NCBI GenBank assembly: GCA_913061235.1
Contig: CAJXTB010000006.1
Span: 186,001 to 250,000, forward strand
Length of the DNA: 64,000 nt
Source: an uncultured Pseudomonadota bacterium
Lineage (GTDB): Bacteria; Myxococcota_A; UBA796; GCA-2862545
Reading direction: 5' to 3'
A program made the translations under genes and the position numbers. The notes below the pieces were generated by a model, which was given only the letters and a program-made list of their open reading frames with translations, searched no databases and had not been told where the DNA came from. Positions within the stretch are counted from its first letter, which is position 1, and each line of letters opens with the position of its first letter. This document shows, one piece after another, positions 1 to 10,263 of this stretch.

Positions 1-99
1 CAGGTCATCATCGACGACTTTGAGCGCACGAATAGTCGCGGGTACGACGCGCTTGCGGACGAAGGGCTCGGAGACCGCCTTGCCCAGCTTGTGGAGTAG
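1..99 (+). CDS. C-terminal end of an unidentified protein (partial)
   Basis: An open frame enters the window at base 1 and ends in TAG at 97-99, giving 32 residues with high GC at third positions, as in the neighbouring real genes. The visible tail is acidic and helix-like, ending in the residues RLAQLVE. It has no recognisable motif, so no function can be assigned. It converges on the ankyrin gene, whose stop lies 7 bases downstream on the other strand. The fragment could be a chance open frame, but codon use and the tight convergent spacing favour a real gene that starts outside the window. Confidence 0.5.
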   Translation, partial: QVIIDDFERTNSRGYDALADEGLGDRLAQLVE

Positions 100-105
100 G
101 GCGGC

Positions 106-1363
106 TTAAGGTGGCTCTAACGCCGCTAATTCCTCAATCACTGGTGCCAGCGCTGGAGCCCGCTTCTGCACCCAGTCAGCCACACTTTGCCCATCTTCGT
201 ATGTCTCGGTTGCCGACACGCCAGCCTTGTGAAGCCCGCGAACGACGGCTTCACTGCCACCAATTGCGGCAAGAACTAGAGCGTTGATGCCGGACTTGAA
301 GCTGCGCACGCCAATCAGTGCCTGGCGGAATGTATCGCCGCCTTCGTTCCATAAGAGCTCACACAGCTCACCCTCTTTCTGCACAAGCCGGCTGACGTAG
401 TTGTTTCCACTCATGATTTCGTAGCATTGTTCAAGTGGGAATCCGGCTTTGACTAGTGCAAGCACGCTGCGCGTGCGGGGTGTCGGTCAGCATTGCGTAG
501 GTGAGCAGGTCAATGTGCTCTTTGCCGTTGACGTGAATCGTCTCAGTGACGTCCGGGCCTGCCTCGCACAGCATCTGTACGACTTCATCGGGACACCCCC
601 ACTTGCTGGACACGGCGAACAACAGGGGTGAGGCGCCGTCTGACCCCAAGCGAATCGTTGCGTCAGCGCCGTGGTCGAGCAGGACGCGGAGCGTTGCGGG
701 TACGAATTCGCGGGCGATGTTGGCGCTGCCGTCGTCGTACTCTTGGTCGCGCTTAAAAGCGGAGCGCATCGCTAGCATCAGTGCGATGGTGGGGGTTTGC
801 TCGTCGTAGATGCTGTTTGGGTCGGCACCAGCCTGCAGGAGGGCTTCCACGACATCGGTTGCCGGACGGTCAATGGCGACATGCAACGGGCTCGGCTGTC
901 TGTGTCCCTCCGGATTTGCGCCGTGAGCAATCAAGAGGCGGACAATCGCGGCCGCGCGCGCACCGCCGGAGTTGATAGAGGCTGCCCAGCCCAGCGGACT
1001 CTGACCCTCGATAGGTTTGTCAACGTCTGCACCGCCTTCCACCAGTGCCTCGATGGCCGAGATGTCGTCGCTGCGGCCGAAGAATATCGCCTCTTGCAGC
1101 GCGCTCGAGACCGGCTCGGCACCCTTGTCCAACAGATACGCAACACCGCCGCCGAACTCCTCACGGGCCACCCAGACCACAAGGCGCCTGTTGCAGCACA
1201 CGTAGTGGTCGACCGGCTTTTCTAGTGCGTCCACGGCTTTGCGGAAGGCTGGAAGGTCTTGTTTGTTGAGCGCATCAATGACGGAGTCTGGGGTTTCGAG
1301 CAAGAGTTCTCCCGAGGACATGAGGACGGATGTAGTGCCGCCGAGTTTGAAGGGGGGCATCAT
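106..1363 (-). pseudogene. Ankyrin-repeat protein, interrupted by a frameshift
   Basis: Two overlapping minus-strand frames (1363-431 and 465-106) together read as one ankyrin-repeat protein of about 415 residues. The first part carries several ankyrin units with the usual helix-turn pattern, such as SPLHVAIDR followed by VVEALLQAGADPN and later VLLDHGADAT. It then runs into a stop at 431-433 just after the helix LLTYAMLTD. The second frame resumes the ankyrin pattern at once with VLALVKAGFPLEQ. Reading the run of four G at 477-480 as three G joins the two frames without a stop. There is no signal peptide or membrane segment, so the product would be a cytoplasmic protein-binding scaffold. The start is uncertain (tandem ATGs at 1363 and 1360, or ATG at 1321); none has a clear Shine-Dalgarno. 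A sequencing error, a true mutation, or two overlapping genes are all possible; I favour one gene with a one-base insertion. Confidence 0.7.
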
Positions 1364-1555
1364 GGCACGATGGCTATCTGCTGTAGACGCAGCAGTCGTC
1401 TAGGAGGGGCACCGACAGCGGGTCGCGTTGTCTGGAGGTACCGTCAAGAGGTCGGCTTACGGCAAGCGACCCTGACACGCCTATAGCTCCCGGCTTTCGC
1501 AGGCGGCCGTATCGAGGTATGTCAGCGTTCATTCGATTGATTGGGTGGGTTTTTA

Positions 1556-3436
1556 ATGGTTCGTCGCCTGTTTTTTGCCTCTGCTGTCGGCCTGGTGCCG
1601 CTCGTCGCCAGTGCCCAAGAAGAGCTGGCGCTCGCATTCCCAGACGCGTCTGTCACCGAGTACTACGCGACTGCTACGGGTACCGATTCGTACAACATCA
1701 CCCCGCTGGTCGACATCGCGGTGACCTCGCTTTGCTACTACGACCGTAACGGCGACGGCATGACCCAAGACCATCAGGTGGCCCTGTACGACGGTACAAC
1801 CGGCGAACAGATGGCTCTGACGCTGGTGACCAATGCCTCCCCGCTGTTCGACAACTTCCGCTGTGAACCCATCGAGCCGGTCGTCTTCCTCGCCGGTCAG
1901 CCCTACCAAATGGGTGGCTACACGCTCGTAGATAGCGTTCTGGACTGGGCCTACGCTGTGCAAGACCTGGGGGTCTCGCCCTCCATCACGTACGACGGCT
2001 ACGTCAACGAGTACAACGAAGATGGCGCCGTGAAGTTCGTGGTTGCCTCACCCATCGACATCTTCTTCTTTGGGCCCAACTTCATCATCACCACCGAGAT
2101 TCCGGTTCCCTGCGAAGGCGACACCAGCACCGGAGACTCCGACGAAGACGGCATCTGCGACAGCGACGACGAATGCGAGGGAGACGACGCGTTCCCAGAC
2201 ACCGATGACGATGGCATCTGCGAAGACATCGACGAATGCGAGGGAGACGATGCGTCCCCGGACACCGATGACGACGGCATCTGCGAAGACATCGACCCGT
2301 GTATCGGCCTAGACAACGACAACGACTCAGACGATGACGGGATCTGCGACGACCTCGATGACTGCATTGGCACCGACATCACCGGAGACACCGACGGCGA
2401 CGGCGTGTGTGACAGCGATGATGTGTGTGACGGCGATGACTCTTCGGGCGACACCGACAGCGACGGCGTCTGCGAGGACATCGACCCGTGTATCGGCGCA
2501 GACAACGGCAACGATGCCGATGCTGACGGTGTTTGCGATGACGCAGACCTGTGCGAGGGCGACGACGCTTCGGGCGACTCCGACGCGGATGGCCACTGCG
2601 ATGACCTGGACTGCGGCATCGACAACGTCGACCGCTTCCCAGGCGCCGACGAGCTGTGCAACGGCCTGGACGACGACTGCGATGGGGTCCTTCCGGCCGG
2701 AGAAGTCGACGGTGATGGCGACCTCGTCCTCATCTGCGGCGGCGACTGTGATGACGGCGCCTCGACCGTCTACATCGACGCTCCCGAGCTGTGCGACGAC
2801 CTCGACAACGACTGCGACGACGCCATCGACGAAGACTTCCAGGACACCGACAACAACGGCGTTCTAGACTGTGCCGAGGTCGACACGGACGGCGACGGCA
2901 TGCTGCCCTTCGAGGGAGACTGCGACAACTCAAACGCGGCCGTGTTCGACGGTGCCATTGAGCTGTGTGACGGCATCGACAACGACTGCGACGGCATCAT
3001 CCCAGACGAAGAACGCGACGGTGACGGCGACCTGCTCAGCGAGTGCGAAGGCGACTGCGACGACGCCACGGCTACCACGTTTAACGGCGCTCCCGAGCTG
3101 TGCGACGAGGTCGACAACGACTGTGATGGGGCCGTCGACGAGGACTTTGAAGACAGCAACGACGATGGCGTACTCGACTGCCTGGAGGTCGACGCGGACG
3201 GCGATGGCCTGACCCCATCCCAAGGCGACTGCAACGACGACGACCCCACCGTGTTCACTGGAAACACCGAGTCCAACGATGGCATCGACAACAACTGCGA
3301 CCAGCTACTGTTGGCCGACGAGCTGTATATCGCCGGTGGCTGCGGCTGCTTCACCCCAGGACCCGCACCCCTAGTGCCGCTACTGCCGGGCGTGTTGGGT
3401 CTGTTGGTCGTGAGTCGTCGTAGGCGTGCGTACTAG
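1556..3436 (+). CDS. Secreted MopE/thrombospondin-3 repeat protein with MYXO-CTERM-like anchor
   Basis: The protein of about 626 residues starts with a signal peptide (MVRRLFFASAVGLVPLVASA). The ATG at 1556 is preferred over the in-frame TTG at 1541 because it begins directly with the basic signal region. Residues 20-185 form a beta-rich domain I do not recognise. Residues about 206-352 are seven tandem 21-residue units of the D-x-D-x-DG-x-C type, as in calcium-binding thrombospondin type-3 repeats. Residues about 353-600 hold five MopE-type putative metal-binding motifs of the form C-D-x-x-DNDCDG-x-x-DE. The C-terminus has CGC, a hydrophobic stretch and RRRR, matching the layout of MYXO-CTERM sorting signals. 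It is probably exported and displayed on the outer surface, with strong divalent-cation binding. Its role (adhesion, matrix or metal capture) is not shown by the sequence. Confidence 0.85.
   Translation: MVRRLFFASAVGLVPLVASAQEELALAFPDASVTEYYATATGTDSYNITPLVDIAVTSLCYYDRNGDGMTQDHQVALYDGTTGEQMALTLVTNASPLFDNFRCEPIEPVVFLAGQPYQMGGYTLVDSVLDWAYAVQDLGVSPSITYDGYVNEYNEDGAVKFVVASPIDIFFFGPNFIITTEIPVPCEGDTSTGDSDEDGICDSDDECEGDDAFPDTDDDGICEDIDECEGDDASPDTDDDGICEDIDPCIGLDNDNDSDDDGICDDLDDCIGTDITGDTDGDGVCDSDDVCDGDDSSGDTDSDGVCEDIDPCIGADNGNDADADGVCDDADLCEGDDASGDSDADGHCDDLDCGIDNVDRFPGADELCNGLDDDCDGVLPAGEVDGDGDLVLICGGDCDDGASTVYIDAPELCDDLDNDCDDAIDEDFQDTDNNGVLDCAEVDTDGDGMLPFEGDCDNSNAAVFDGAIELCDGIDNDCDGIIPDEERDGDGDLLSECEGDCDDATATTFNGAPELCDEVDNDCDGAVDEDFEDSNDDGVLDCLEVDADGDGLTPSQGDCNDDDPTVFTGNTESNDGIDNNCDQLLLADELYIAGGCGCFTPGPAPLVPLLPGVLGLLVVSRRRRAY
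2171..2611 (+). repeat. Seven tandem 63-bp (21-codon) acidic Ca-binding repeats
   Basis: Seven consecutive 63-base units encode the pattern x-C-x-G-D-D-x-x-x-D-(T/S)-D-x-DG-(I/V)-C-x-D-x-D. The first two units (2171 and 2234) are nearly identical at DNA level, which points to recent duplication; the later ones have diverged. They lie within the MopE/TSP3 protein. Confidence 0.85.
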
Positions 3437-3515
3437 ACCGTCCGCTCTCCCTAAAATGGGCAGGCCTGAGGAGTCTCGCGCACGTTCGTGGTTGGCTGTG
3501 GACAACGGGCTCGGA

Positions 3516-3845
3516 CTACGACTGGCGAAGCTCGCGCACTAGGGCGTCGGTCTCTTCATCAATGGAAAAGTCACGGTCACCCCAAGACATCACGGGAACG
3601 GGAGTGCGTGCTGGAGCGACACGTCGCAACATCGGTGTGTCCATTGTCGTCAAATCCACCCAGGACTCGGCACGCATGATCCCTGACAATGCGCGGGGGT
3701 CGGTGCGCAGACCGGGGATCGCAGCAAACGCAGGCTGGCGGTTGTCGCCGTCAATATGCCAAAGAAATCGCAAGGTTCCCGTTACGGCAAAACCGTTGAT
3801 CAATGCGGCGAAAACGGTGAGGATGACAACGGCGGTGAGGGTCAT
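3516..3845 (-). CDS. Small single-pass membrane protein of unknown function
   Basis: The product is 109 residues. The ATG at 3845 is chosen because AGGAG stands 5-6 bases before it; the in-frame ATG at 3866 and GTG further upstream lack such a site. Residues 3-30 form one hydrophobic segment (LTAVVILTVFAALINGFAV). The rest is soluble, with a C-terminal part rich in Arg, Asp and Glu. No known family is evident. It is divergent from the PLP-lyase operon, with about 130 bases between the starts, so the two may share a regulatory region. The hydrophobic N-terminus, Shine-Dalgarno and placement support a real gene. Confidence 0.6.
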   Translation of the reverse strand: MTLTAVVILTVFAALINGFAVTGTLRFLWHIDGDNRQPAFAAIPGLRTDPRALSGIMRAESWVDLTTMDTPMLRRVAPARTPVPVMSWGDRDFSIDEETDALVRELRQS

Positions 3846-3976
3846 GTGTGCTCCTGCTTGACTCATGGTCGTTACCAAAATGATCACCTTGAGGCGTTTT
3901 TCGCCCATGCCGAACGCCTGCTCGACACTGACAGCGTCTTCGGCTATCCAATCGTTCGATTAAATTGGGGACTTCC

Positions 3977-5427
<1,451 letters not shown>

Positions 5428-5431
<4 letters not shown>

Positions 5432-6951
5432 GCACCAAACGCATTGGTCTGGTTCGAATTGCCCAAGAGAGCAACGCGTTCTCGCCGCTGGCGTCCGAGC
5501 TCGACGACTTCGACCGCACCCACTTCTTTGAGGGTGCCGAGCTGCAGGCAATCTTGGAGCCGAACGGAACCGAGGTCGAAGGCTTTCTGAAGAATGCTGA
5601 GCTGTCCGGTGCGCTCAAGGCCATCCGCGAACACGGCGACGACTCTATCGAGGTGGTTCCGCTGTTCAGCTCGTGGGCCATGCCTGGAGGGCCGCTGTCG
5701 CCGGCTGCACTCGCAGGGTTGAACGACCGCTTGCGTGATGCCTTGCGTGCCGCTGGACCCCTGGATGGACTCCTGTTCTCCATGCACGGCGCCATGGTTG
5801 CCGAAGAAACCGATGACCCCGAAGCGTTCTTCATGCAGACCGTGCGTGCAGAGTGTGGAGACGACCTCACCGTCGCTGTTTCGCTGGACCTGCACGGTCA
5901 GATGACCAAGGCGTTCATCGACCAGATCGACATTCTCGCCGCCTACCGTACCAATCCGCACCGTGACCACGCCAAGACCGGCTACCGAGCGGGTTCGATG
6001 CTTGTGCGTGCGCTGTTGGGTCAGATCACACCCGTCCTGGCCTGGCGAACCCTGCCCATGGTTCTGGGCGGCGGTACGACCATGGACTTTCTGCCGACGA
6101 TGCGGCCGATCTACAAGCACCTCAACCGCATTGAGCGTGACGACAAGGTGCTCGACGCCAGCGTCTTCAATTGCCACCTGTGGGCGCGGCATGCGGACAT
6201 GGGCTGGAGCACAGTCGTCATGGTCGACGGTGACGCATCCCTCGCTGAGTCGCTTGCTGACGACGTCGCAGACCGTTTATGGGGCGTTCGTCACAAGCAA
6301 CCGCCTATTTTTCCCGAGGCCGCTGAGGCGATCGAGCAGGTGCGTGCAAGTCGCCTACGACGCAAGCTCGGTACGGTCTGCATGTGCGACGCGTCGGATA
6401 TCGTTGGCACCGGCACGGTCGGCGAGAACACGCGACTGTTGCGTGCGCTGGTGGAAGACGCCGCAGACCTCATCTCGTATGTGCCGATTCGAGACGCTGG
6501 CGTCATTGAAGAGCTTGCTGAGACGGTCGTTGGCTCGACCGTCACGGTCGAGTTGGGTGGACGGCTAGACCCAGAGAACCCCGTTTTCACAGTGACGGGC
6601 CGCTTGGCCATGCGCACCGAACACGACACGTTTGGCCGCATGGTCGTGCTGACGGTCGGCAACACGTCCATTGTTGTGACCGAGCGTGCCTGTCTTGTGA
6701 TGAAGCCGCAGTTCTACTCGGAGCTGGGCTTGTCGACCTGGCGAGCCGATGTCGTCGTCGTCAAGAGTATGTTCCCGTTCCGCCTGTACTTCTTGCTGCA
6801 GAACCGTCGGACCATCTACGTCAAGACACGTGGCGCTTCAGACCTGGACCGGGTGAAAGAGCTCACCTTCAATGCGCCGGTACATCCGCTGCATCCTGTG
6901 GACCACTGGCGTCCGGAAGATGCGCGAAGGCGTGGTGGACTGCCGGTCTGA
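5428..6951 (+). CDS. M81 family metallopeptidase (MlrC-like)
   Basis: The 507-residue product matches the MlrC/M81 family, named after a zinc enzyme of microcystin-LR degradation. Family features visible are the N-terminal RIGLVRIAQESNAFSP, the MHGAMVAEETDDPE block, LDLHGQMT, and NPHRDHAKTG, which together supply the histidine and acidic metal ligands. The C-terminal domain follows the MlrC C-terminal pattern (CDASDIVGTGTVGEN). There is no signal peptide. Most M81 members have unknown substrates; they are thought to hydrolyse small linear peptides or amide compounds. The start ATG overlaps the stop of the PLP lyase (ATGA), so the two are translated together. A shared pathway, such as turnover of an amide-linked lipid, is inference only. 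The gene ends just before a strong hairpin. Confidence 0.85.
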
Positions 6952-6954
6952 GTG

Positions 6955-6988
6955 CTTGGGAGGTCAGCATCTAGCGTGACCTCCCAAG
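6955..6988. terminator. Bidirectional hairpin terminator between convergent genes
   Basis: A perfect 12-bp inverted repeat (CTTGGGAGGTCA at 6955-6966, TGACCTCCCAAG at 6977-6988) with a 10-base loop begins three bases after the M81 stop codon and lies 17 bases beyond the end of the convergent minus-strand gene. There is no long T-run. Position and stem strength support a shared transcription terminator. Confidence 0.75.
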
Positions 6989-7005
6989 TGTTCAGGGCGT
7001 GTGGG

Positions 7006-8727
7006 CTACAGGCGCGTGATTGTGATGGTGCCTTCACCGGTGTTTGCACCGGCGGTCTTCACAAGGTCAGTGGCCTCGGGTGCAGTGAAGGAACCCCCAC
7101 CGCCGCCATACGTATTCGAAGACGCCCACGCGCCTGTACTTCCACCGCCAGAGTACCCGCCGCCACCGCCAGCTGATGCCAGTTGACCGGAGCCGCCGCC
7201 GCCGAAGCCGCCATGTGCGGCTGGAGTGCTGTAGCACCCTTGGTAGAGGCCTCCGACTCCGCCGTTTACGAACGCAGCTCCTCCTGCCGCCGGACCACAG
7301 TGAGACCCGCCATTTTGCCCTGCGGAGAGCAAGCCTCCTCCGGCCGCTCCGTTGTGGCTACCGCTCGCCAGGCCGCCTAGTCCCCCGCTGCCTCCCGGGC
7401 CCGTGTACGAGGCGTTGCAATAAACAGTCACCCCGCTGGTGCCGGTCTGTCCGTGGCCAATGCTTGCGGTGCGGCCGGTACAGTTGGTGCCTGCGTAGCC
7501 ACCGGCTCCTCCCGCACCGCCGGCGATGACGAGTGGCGTGTTGTCCGCAGCGACTACGAAGCTTCCGCCGCCGCCGCCGTTCTCATTCGCGTGGTTCGTG
7601 GTGTTTGCACCACCCTTCTGGCCAACGAGAATCTGGATGACGTCACCCTGATTCAGCTGAAGTGTCGCTTCGATCTGAGCGCCGTACGCCGGTGCGCTAG
7701 AATTGCTGGCGCGTCCACCTGCAGCTCCGAGGGCCACGATGCGGTATTGCCCGGTCGATGGTACCGTCCAGCGCTGAATGCCATTCGTAGTCATGGCCAA
7801 CGCATCTGTGTCATCCCATGTGGTTGAGTACGAGGCACGACAGGTGCTCAAAGCAGGCCCCGTGCGACCCGTTGTCCCACACGTGGTGAATGTGTGGCTG
7901 GAGAACGGGTAGAGCTGTGGTGACTCCACGACCACTCCGGCACGAACCTCGGTCCCGGCAGCGACGGTGGCTCCATTACCAATGACGGCGGCCCCACGGA
8001 TTGTGACATTGTCTTGGAGGGTAACGTCATTTTCAATGACGACATCACGCCCGATACGTACGTTCTGACCGATGGTTACGTGATCACCAATGGTGGTGCG
8101 TTTACGGATTCGGACGGTGGCATCCAGGGTCGTATCCACGCCCACGGAGACGTCGGGGCCAATGGTGCCGCCAATGGTGCTGTGTTGCGACGCGTCGGAT
8201 GCGTCGGCAAACTGAGCCCCGCGAGCAATCACCGTGTTGGTCAGGACTGCGGTGTGGTCGCCGACTGTGACCAGAGAGCCCATGTACACGCCTTGGCTGA
8301 GCAACACGTCGTCGCCAATGTCGCCGCCGTACCCCACCTGAACATCGTCACCGACCTCCAGCCGAGCTCCGGTCGTGGTTGTTCGGCCAATGATTGAATC
8401 GGCGCCGATTTGGCTGTCGGCACCCAGGGTTACGCTTCGCCCGATGATGGTGTTTTGTCCGATTGTTGCTGCGCCAGGCTGCCCAACCCGGCCCGTCACG
8501 ACACTGCGCGCTCCGATGAATGCATCTTGGCCGAGCGTCACATCTGGACCGATGTCGGCGTGGCTATTTACCATTGCGTCGATCCCGACGGACAATCCAC
8601 TGGTGGTCGATGCGTCCACCGACACACAAGCACCGTTTGCGTCAAAGAACGAATCGACGCAGCCATCGTCATTTGAATCGGCGGCACCGGCAACATTTAC
8701 GACCAGAACGAGTAGTGACAGAATCAT
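7006..8727 (-). CDS. Secreted hexapeptide beta-helix protein with glycine-rich C-terminal domain
   Basis: The 573-residue protein starts at ATG 8727, which has GGGGAGG before it; upstream in-frame starts have none. Residues 1-15 are a signal peptide (MILSLLVLVVNVAGA). A short Asp-rich segment ends in GACVSVDA, followed by about 230 residues of hexapeptide repeats ([IV]-G-x-x-x-x), predicted to fold as a left-handed beta-helix. Within these are TVIARGA and, 35 residues later, VRIRKRTTIG; both elements recur in three other proteins of this window. The C-terminal 280 residues are glycine-rich (GGGGGSF, VIAGGAGGAGG) and resemble the glycine-rich domain found in ALK-type receptors and many bacterial surface proteins. 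Hexapeptide folds usually occur in cytoplasmic acyltransferases, but the signal peptide and tip domain make a structural surface role more likely here. Confidence 0.8.
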   Translation of the reverse strand: MILSLLVLVVNVAGAADSNDDGCVDSFFDANGACVSVDASTTSGLSVGIDAMVNSHADIGPDVTLGQDAFIGARSVVTGRVGQPGAATIGQNTIIGRSVTLGADSQIGADSIIGRTTTTGARLEVGDDVQVGYGGDIGDDVLLSQGVYMGSLVTVGDHTAVLTNTVIARGAQFADASDASQHSTIGGTIGPDVSVGVDTTLDATVRIRKRTTIGDHVTIGQNVRIGRDVVIENDVTLQDNVTIRGAAVIGNGATVAAGTEVRAGVVVESPQLYPFSSHTFTTCGTTGRTGPALSTCRASYSTTWDDTDALAMTTNGIQRWTVPSTGQYRIVALGAAGGRASNSSAPAYGAQIEATLQLNQGDVIQILVGQKGGANTTNHANENGGGGGSFVVAADNTPLVIAGGAGGAGGYAGTNCTGRTASIGHGQTGTSGVTVYCNASYTGPGGSGGLGGLASGSHNGAAGGGLLSAGQNGGSHCGPAAGGAAFVNGGVGGLYQGCYSTPAAHGGFGGGGSGQLASAGGGGGYSGGGSTGAWASSNTYGGGGGSFTAPEATDLVKTAGANTGEGTITITRL

Positions 8728-8745
8728 TGGACCTCCCCAGGTGGC

Positions 8746-8778
8746 ATTGTAGACATAGGGGCTACGCTTGCACAAGCG
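8746..8778 (-). promoter_or_regulatory. Candidate promoter with overlapping palindrome
   Basis: On the minus strand a -10-like TACAAT (8751-8746) lies 18 bases before the start codon of the glycine-rich hexapeptide gene. An 18-base spacer separates it from a weak -35 (TTGTGC, 8775-8770). The -35 sits inside a perfect palindrome, CGCTTG-CA-CAAGCG (8765-8778), which could be an operator. No experimental support is available. Confidence 0.35.
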
Positions 8779-8901
8779 CAATGGGGGCGGTGAAATACCG
8801 ATTTCCGAACTCGGAACCGCGCTACTCGGTCACGTGAGCGCCACATCCTTCGATTCGACATCTGCCCTGCGACGCGAGTCAGAGCCGAGTGCGCAGTACC
8901 C

Positions 8902-10263
8902 TCAGTCTTCTCGCCCCAGGGGTGCCCGCAGGTCGCTGATGGTGAGACCGGTACCCAGTCCACCCAGGGCCGCGCCAGTGACGAGCATGCCGATACCCAC
9001 GCCTCGCTGGGTGGTGGCCCGGGTGCCGAGGTCTCCTGGACAGCCACGGTTTGGAGGCGGGCAGAACTTGTTGATGGAGTGGTTCGCGCCTCCCCACATG
9101 CCGCCGCCTACACCCATCAAGGCGGCTGCACCGATGCTGACTGCCAGGGTGGACGCCTTGATTCCGCCACGGGTGGGTTGGCGTGGAGCTTCCGTCACAA
9201 TGGGGCGCGTGAACGGGGCTGGCCATGAGGGGATAGCGTCGCCCGGTCGAACCAAGGCGCCAAGGGTGGCTTGGCCATTCTCGACGTGCTGGAGCACCCA
9301 GGGCCGGTTTGTCGGAGCGGTGTGAGTCGGCATTCCATTGACCAGCAACATGCCGCGTGACGGGGCAAGTTGTGCGTCATCCACGGGCTCGCCCATTGTG
9401 TCGGTGACCGCTACGGAGAGTGGATGGGTGGGTAGCAAGATGCTGCTCGGGAACTGATAGCGAGGCTGAATCGCGCGTGCTGCGGCAAACCATGGGTCCG
9501 CGAGCGTGCGCTGCTCCGGCCCCGCGACCCACTGCACCACGCCATGCAGCCGCAGCAGATGAGCGGCTTCGATCGACGACAGTGGGTCGGACATGCACTC
9601 GAGTGTGCCTTCGGCGGTGCTGACGTGTTGGGCCAAACCATCGCGGTCAAAGGACGACAGGGCGTCTTGGGCGGCGGTGAGGTGCTCGGCGAACAGGCGC
9701 CGGGATGACAAGGTATCGCACGCGACAGACAGCGGAACGGGGTCGCCGGCGTCTAGCCACACCGTTCCGATGATGGTCTGTCCATCGATGCGCTGGGTCA
9801 CGGACGGGCGGTCTAGCTGTGGGCTTGCCTGCGGCACGCCGTCGACGAGCCAGGGGCCAGGAGTGGGGGGTAGGGGTGCGGTGGCCTCGGCCTGCCGGTA
9901 GGCTTCGATAGCCTCGGGACCACCAACAGTTCGGGCGGGAGCGGGCACCTCTGGCTCGATACTCTTTGCGGCGCTGAATAAGCGCTCGCCGCGCTCCAAG
10001 TCGCCGCCAAGAACTGCTGCCAGACCCATGATTCGATGCACGCGGGCGGCATCTGGTGGGGTGAGTGGAGCCGGTGCACAGGCCACGGCGTTGCGCACGA
10101 CCTCTGCCATGCCCATGGCACCGTCTGCCTCACCGGCCCAGACGCGGTCTACGCGCTCCAGCGTGATGCGAAGCTCGGTCGCAGCCTGGTATTCGGGTGG
10201 ACACGACGCGCTGGCGCTGGCCGAAGCCATGACAAGGGCAGCAATGACTACTGAGCGTGGCAC
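8902..10263 (-). CDS. Secreted TPR-like protein with C-terminal membrane segments, kinase partner
   Basis: The protein is 453 residues, with a signal peptide (MPRSVVIAALVMASASASA). Residues 25-270 are helical and Ala-rich with a repeating spacing typical of degenerate TPRs (for example VHRIMGLAAVLGGDLERGERLF and LLRLHGVVQWVAG). A middle region follows a beta-rich PEGA-like layout (VNGMPTHTAPTNRPWVLQHVENGQATLGA). Near the C-terminus there are two glycine-rich hydrophobic segments (STLAVSIGAAALMGVGGGMW and GVGIGMLVTGAALGGLGTGL), probably membrane-spanning or amphipathic. The start overlaps the end of the Ser/Thr kinase gene by 16 bases, so the two form an operon. Pairs of a Hanks kinase and a secreted repeat protein are common in myxobacteria. 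The protein could sense or bind envelope material; this is inferred from context. Confidence 0.7.
   Translation of the reverse strand: MPRSVVIAALVMASASASASCPPEYQAATELRITLERVDRVWAGEADGAMGMAEVVRNAVACAPAPLTPPDAARVHRIMGLAAVLGGDLERGERLFSAAKSIEPEVPAPARTVGGPEAIEAYRQAEATAPLPPTPGPWLVDGVPQASPQLDRPSVTQRIDGQTIIGTVWLDAGDPVPLSVACDTLSSRRLFAEHLTAAQDALSSFDRDGLAQHVSTAEGTLECMSDPLSSIEAAHLLRLHGVVQWVAGPEQRTLADPWFAAARAIQPRYQFPSSILLPTHPLSVAVTDTMGEPVDDAQLAPSRGMLLVNGMPTHTAPTNRPWVLQHVENGQATLGALVRPGDAIPSWPAPFTRPIVTEAPRQPTRGGIKASTLAVSIGAAALMGVGGGMWGGANHSINKFCPPPNRGCPGDLGTRATTQRGVGIGMLVTGAALGGLGTGLTISDLRAPLGRED

Noticed and set aside
2171-2611. Short regular repeats considered as a CRISPR array
   Set aside because: The units are contiguous coding repeats without unique spacers.
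1999-3354. Long Ser/Thr/Pro-rich open frames on the minus strand opposite the MopE/TSP3 repeats
   Set aside because: They mirror the repetitive GAC/GAT-rich codons of the real gene, have low-complexity content and no ribosome-binding site.
7006-8727. Annotation of the hexapeptide proteins as LpxA/GlmU-type acyltransferases
   Set aside because: All four have export signals, lack the catalytic His and CoA-binding segments of those enzymes, and carry extracellular-type C-terminal domains.
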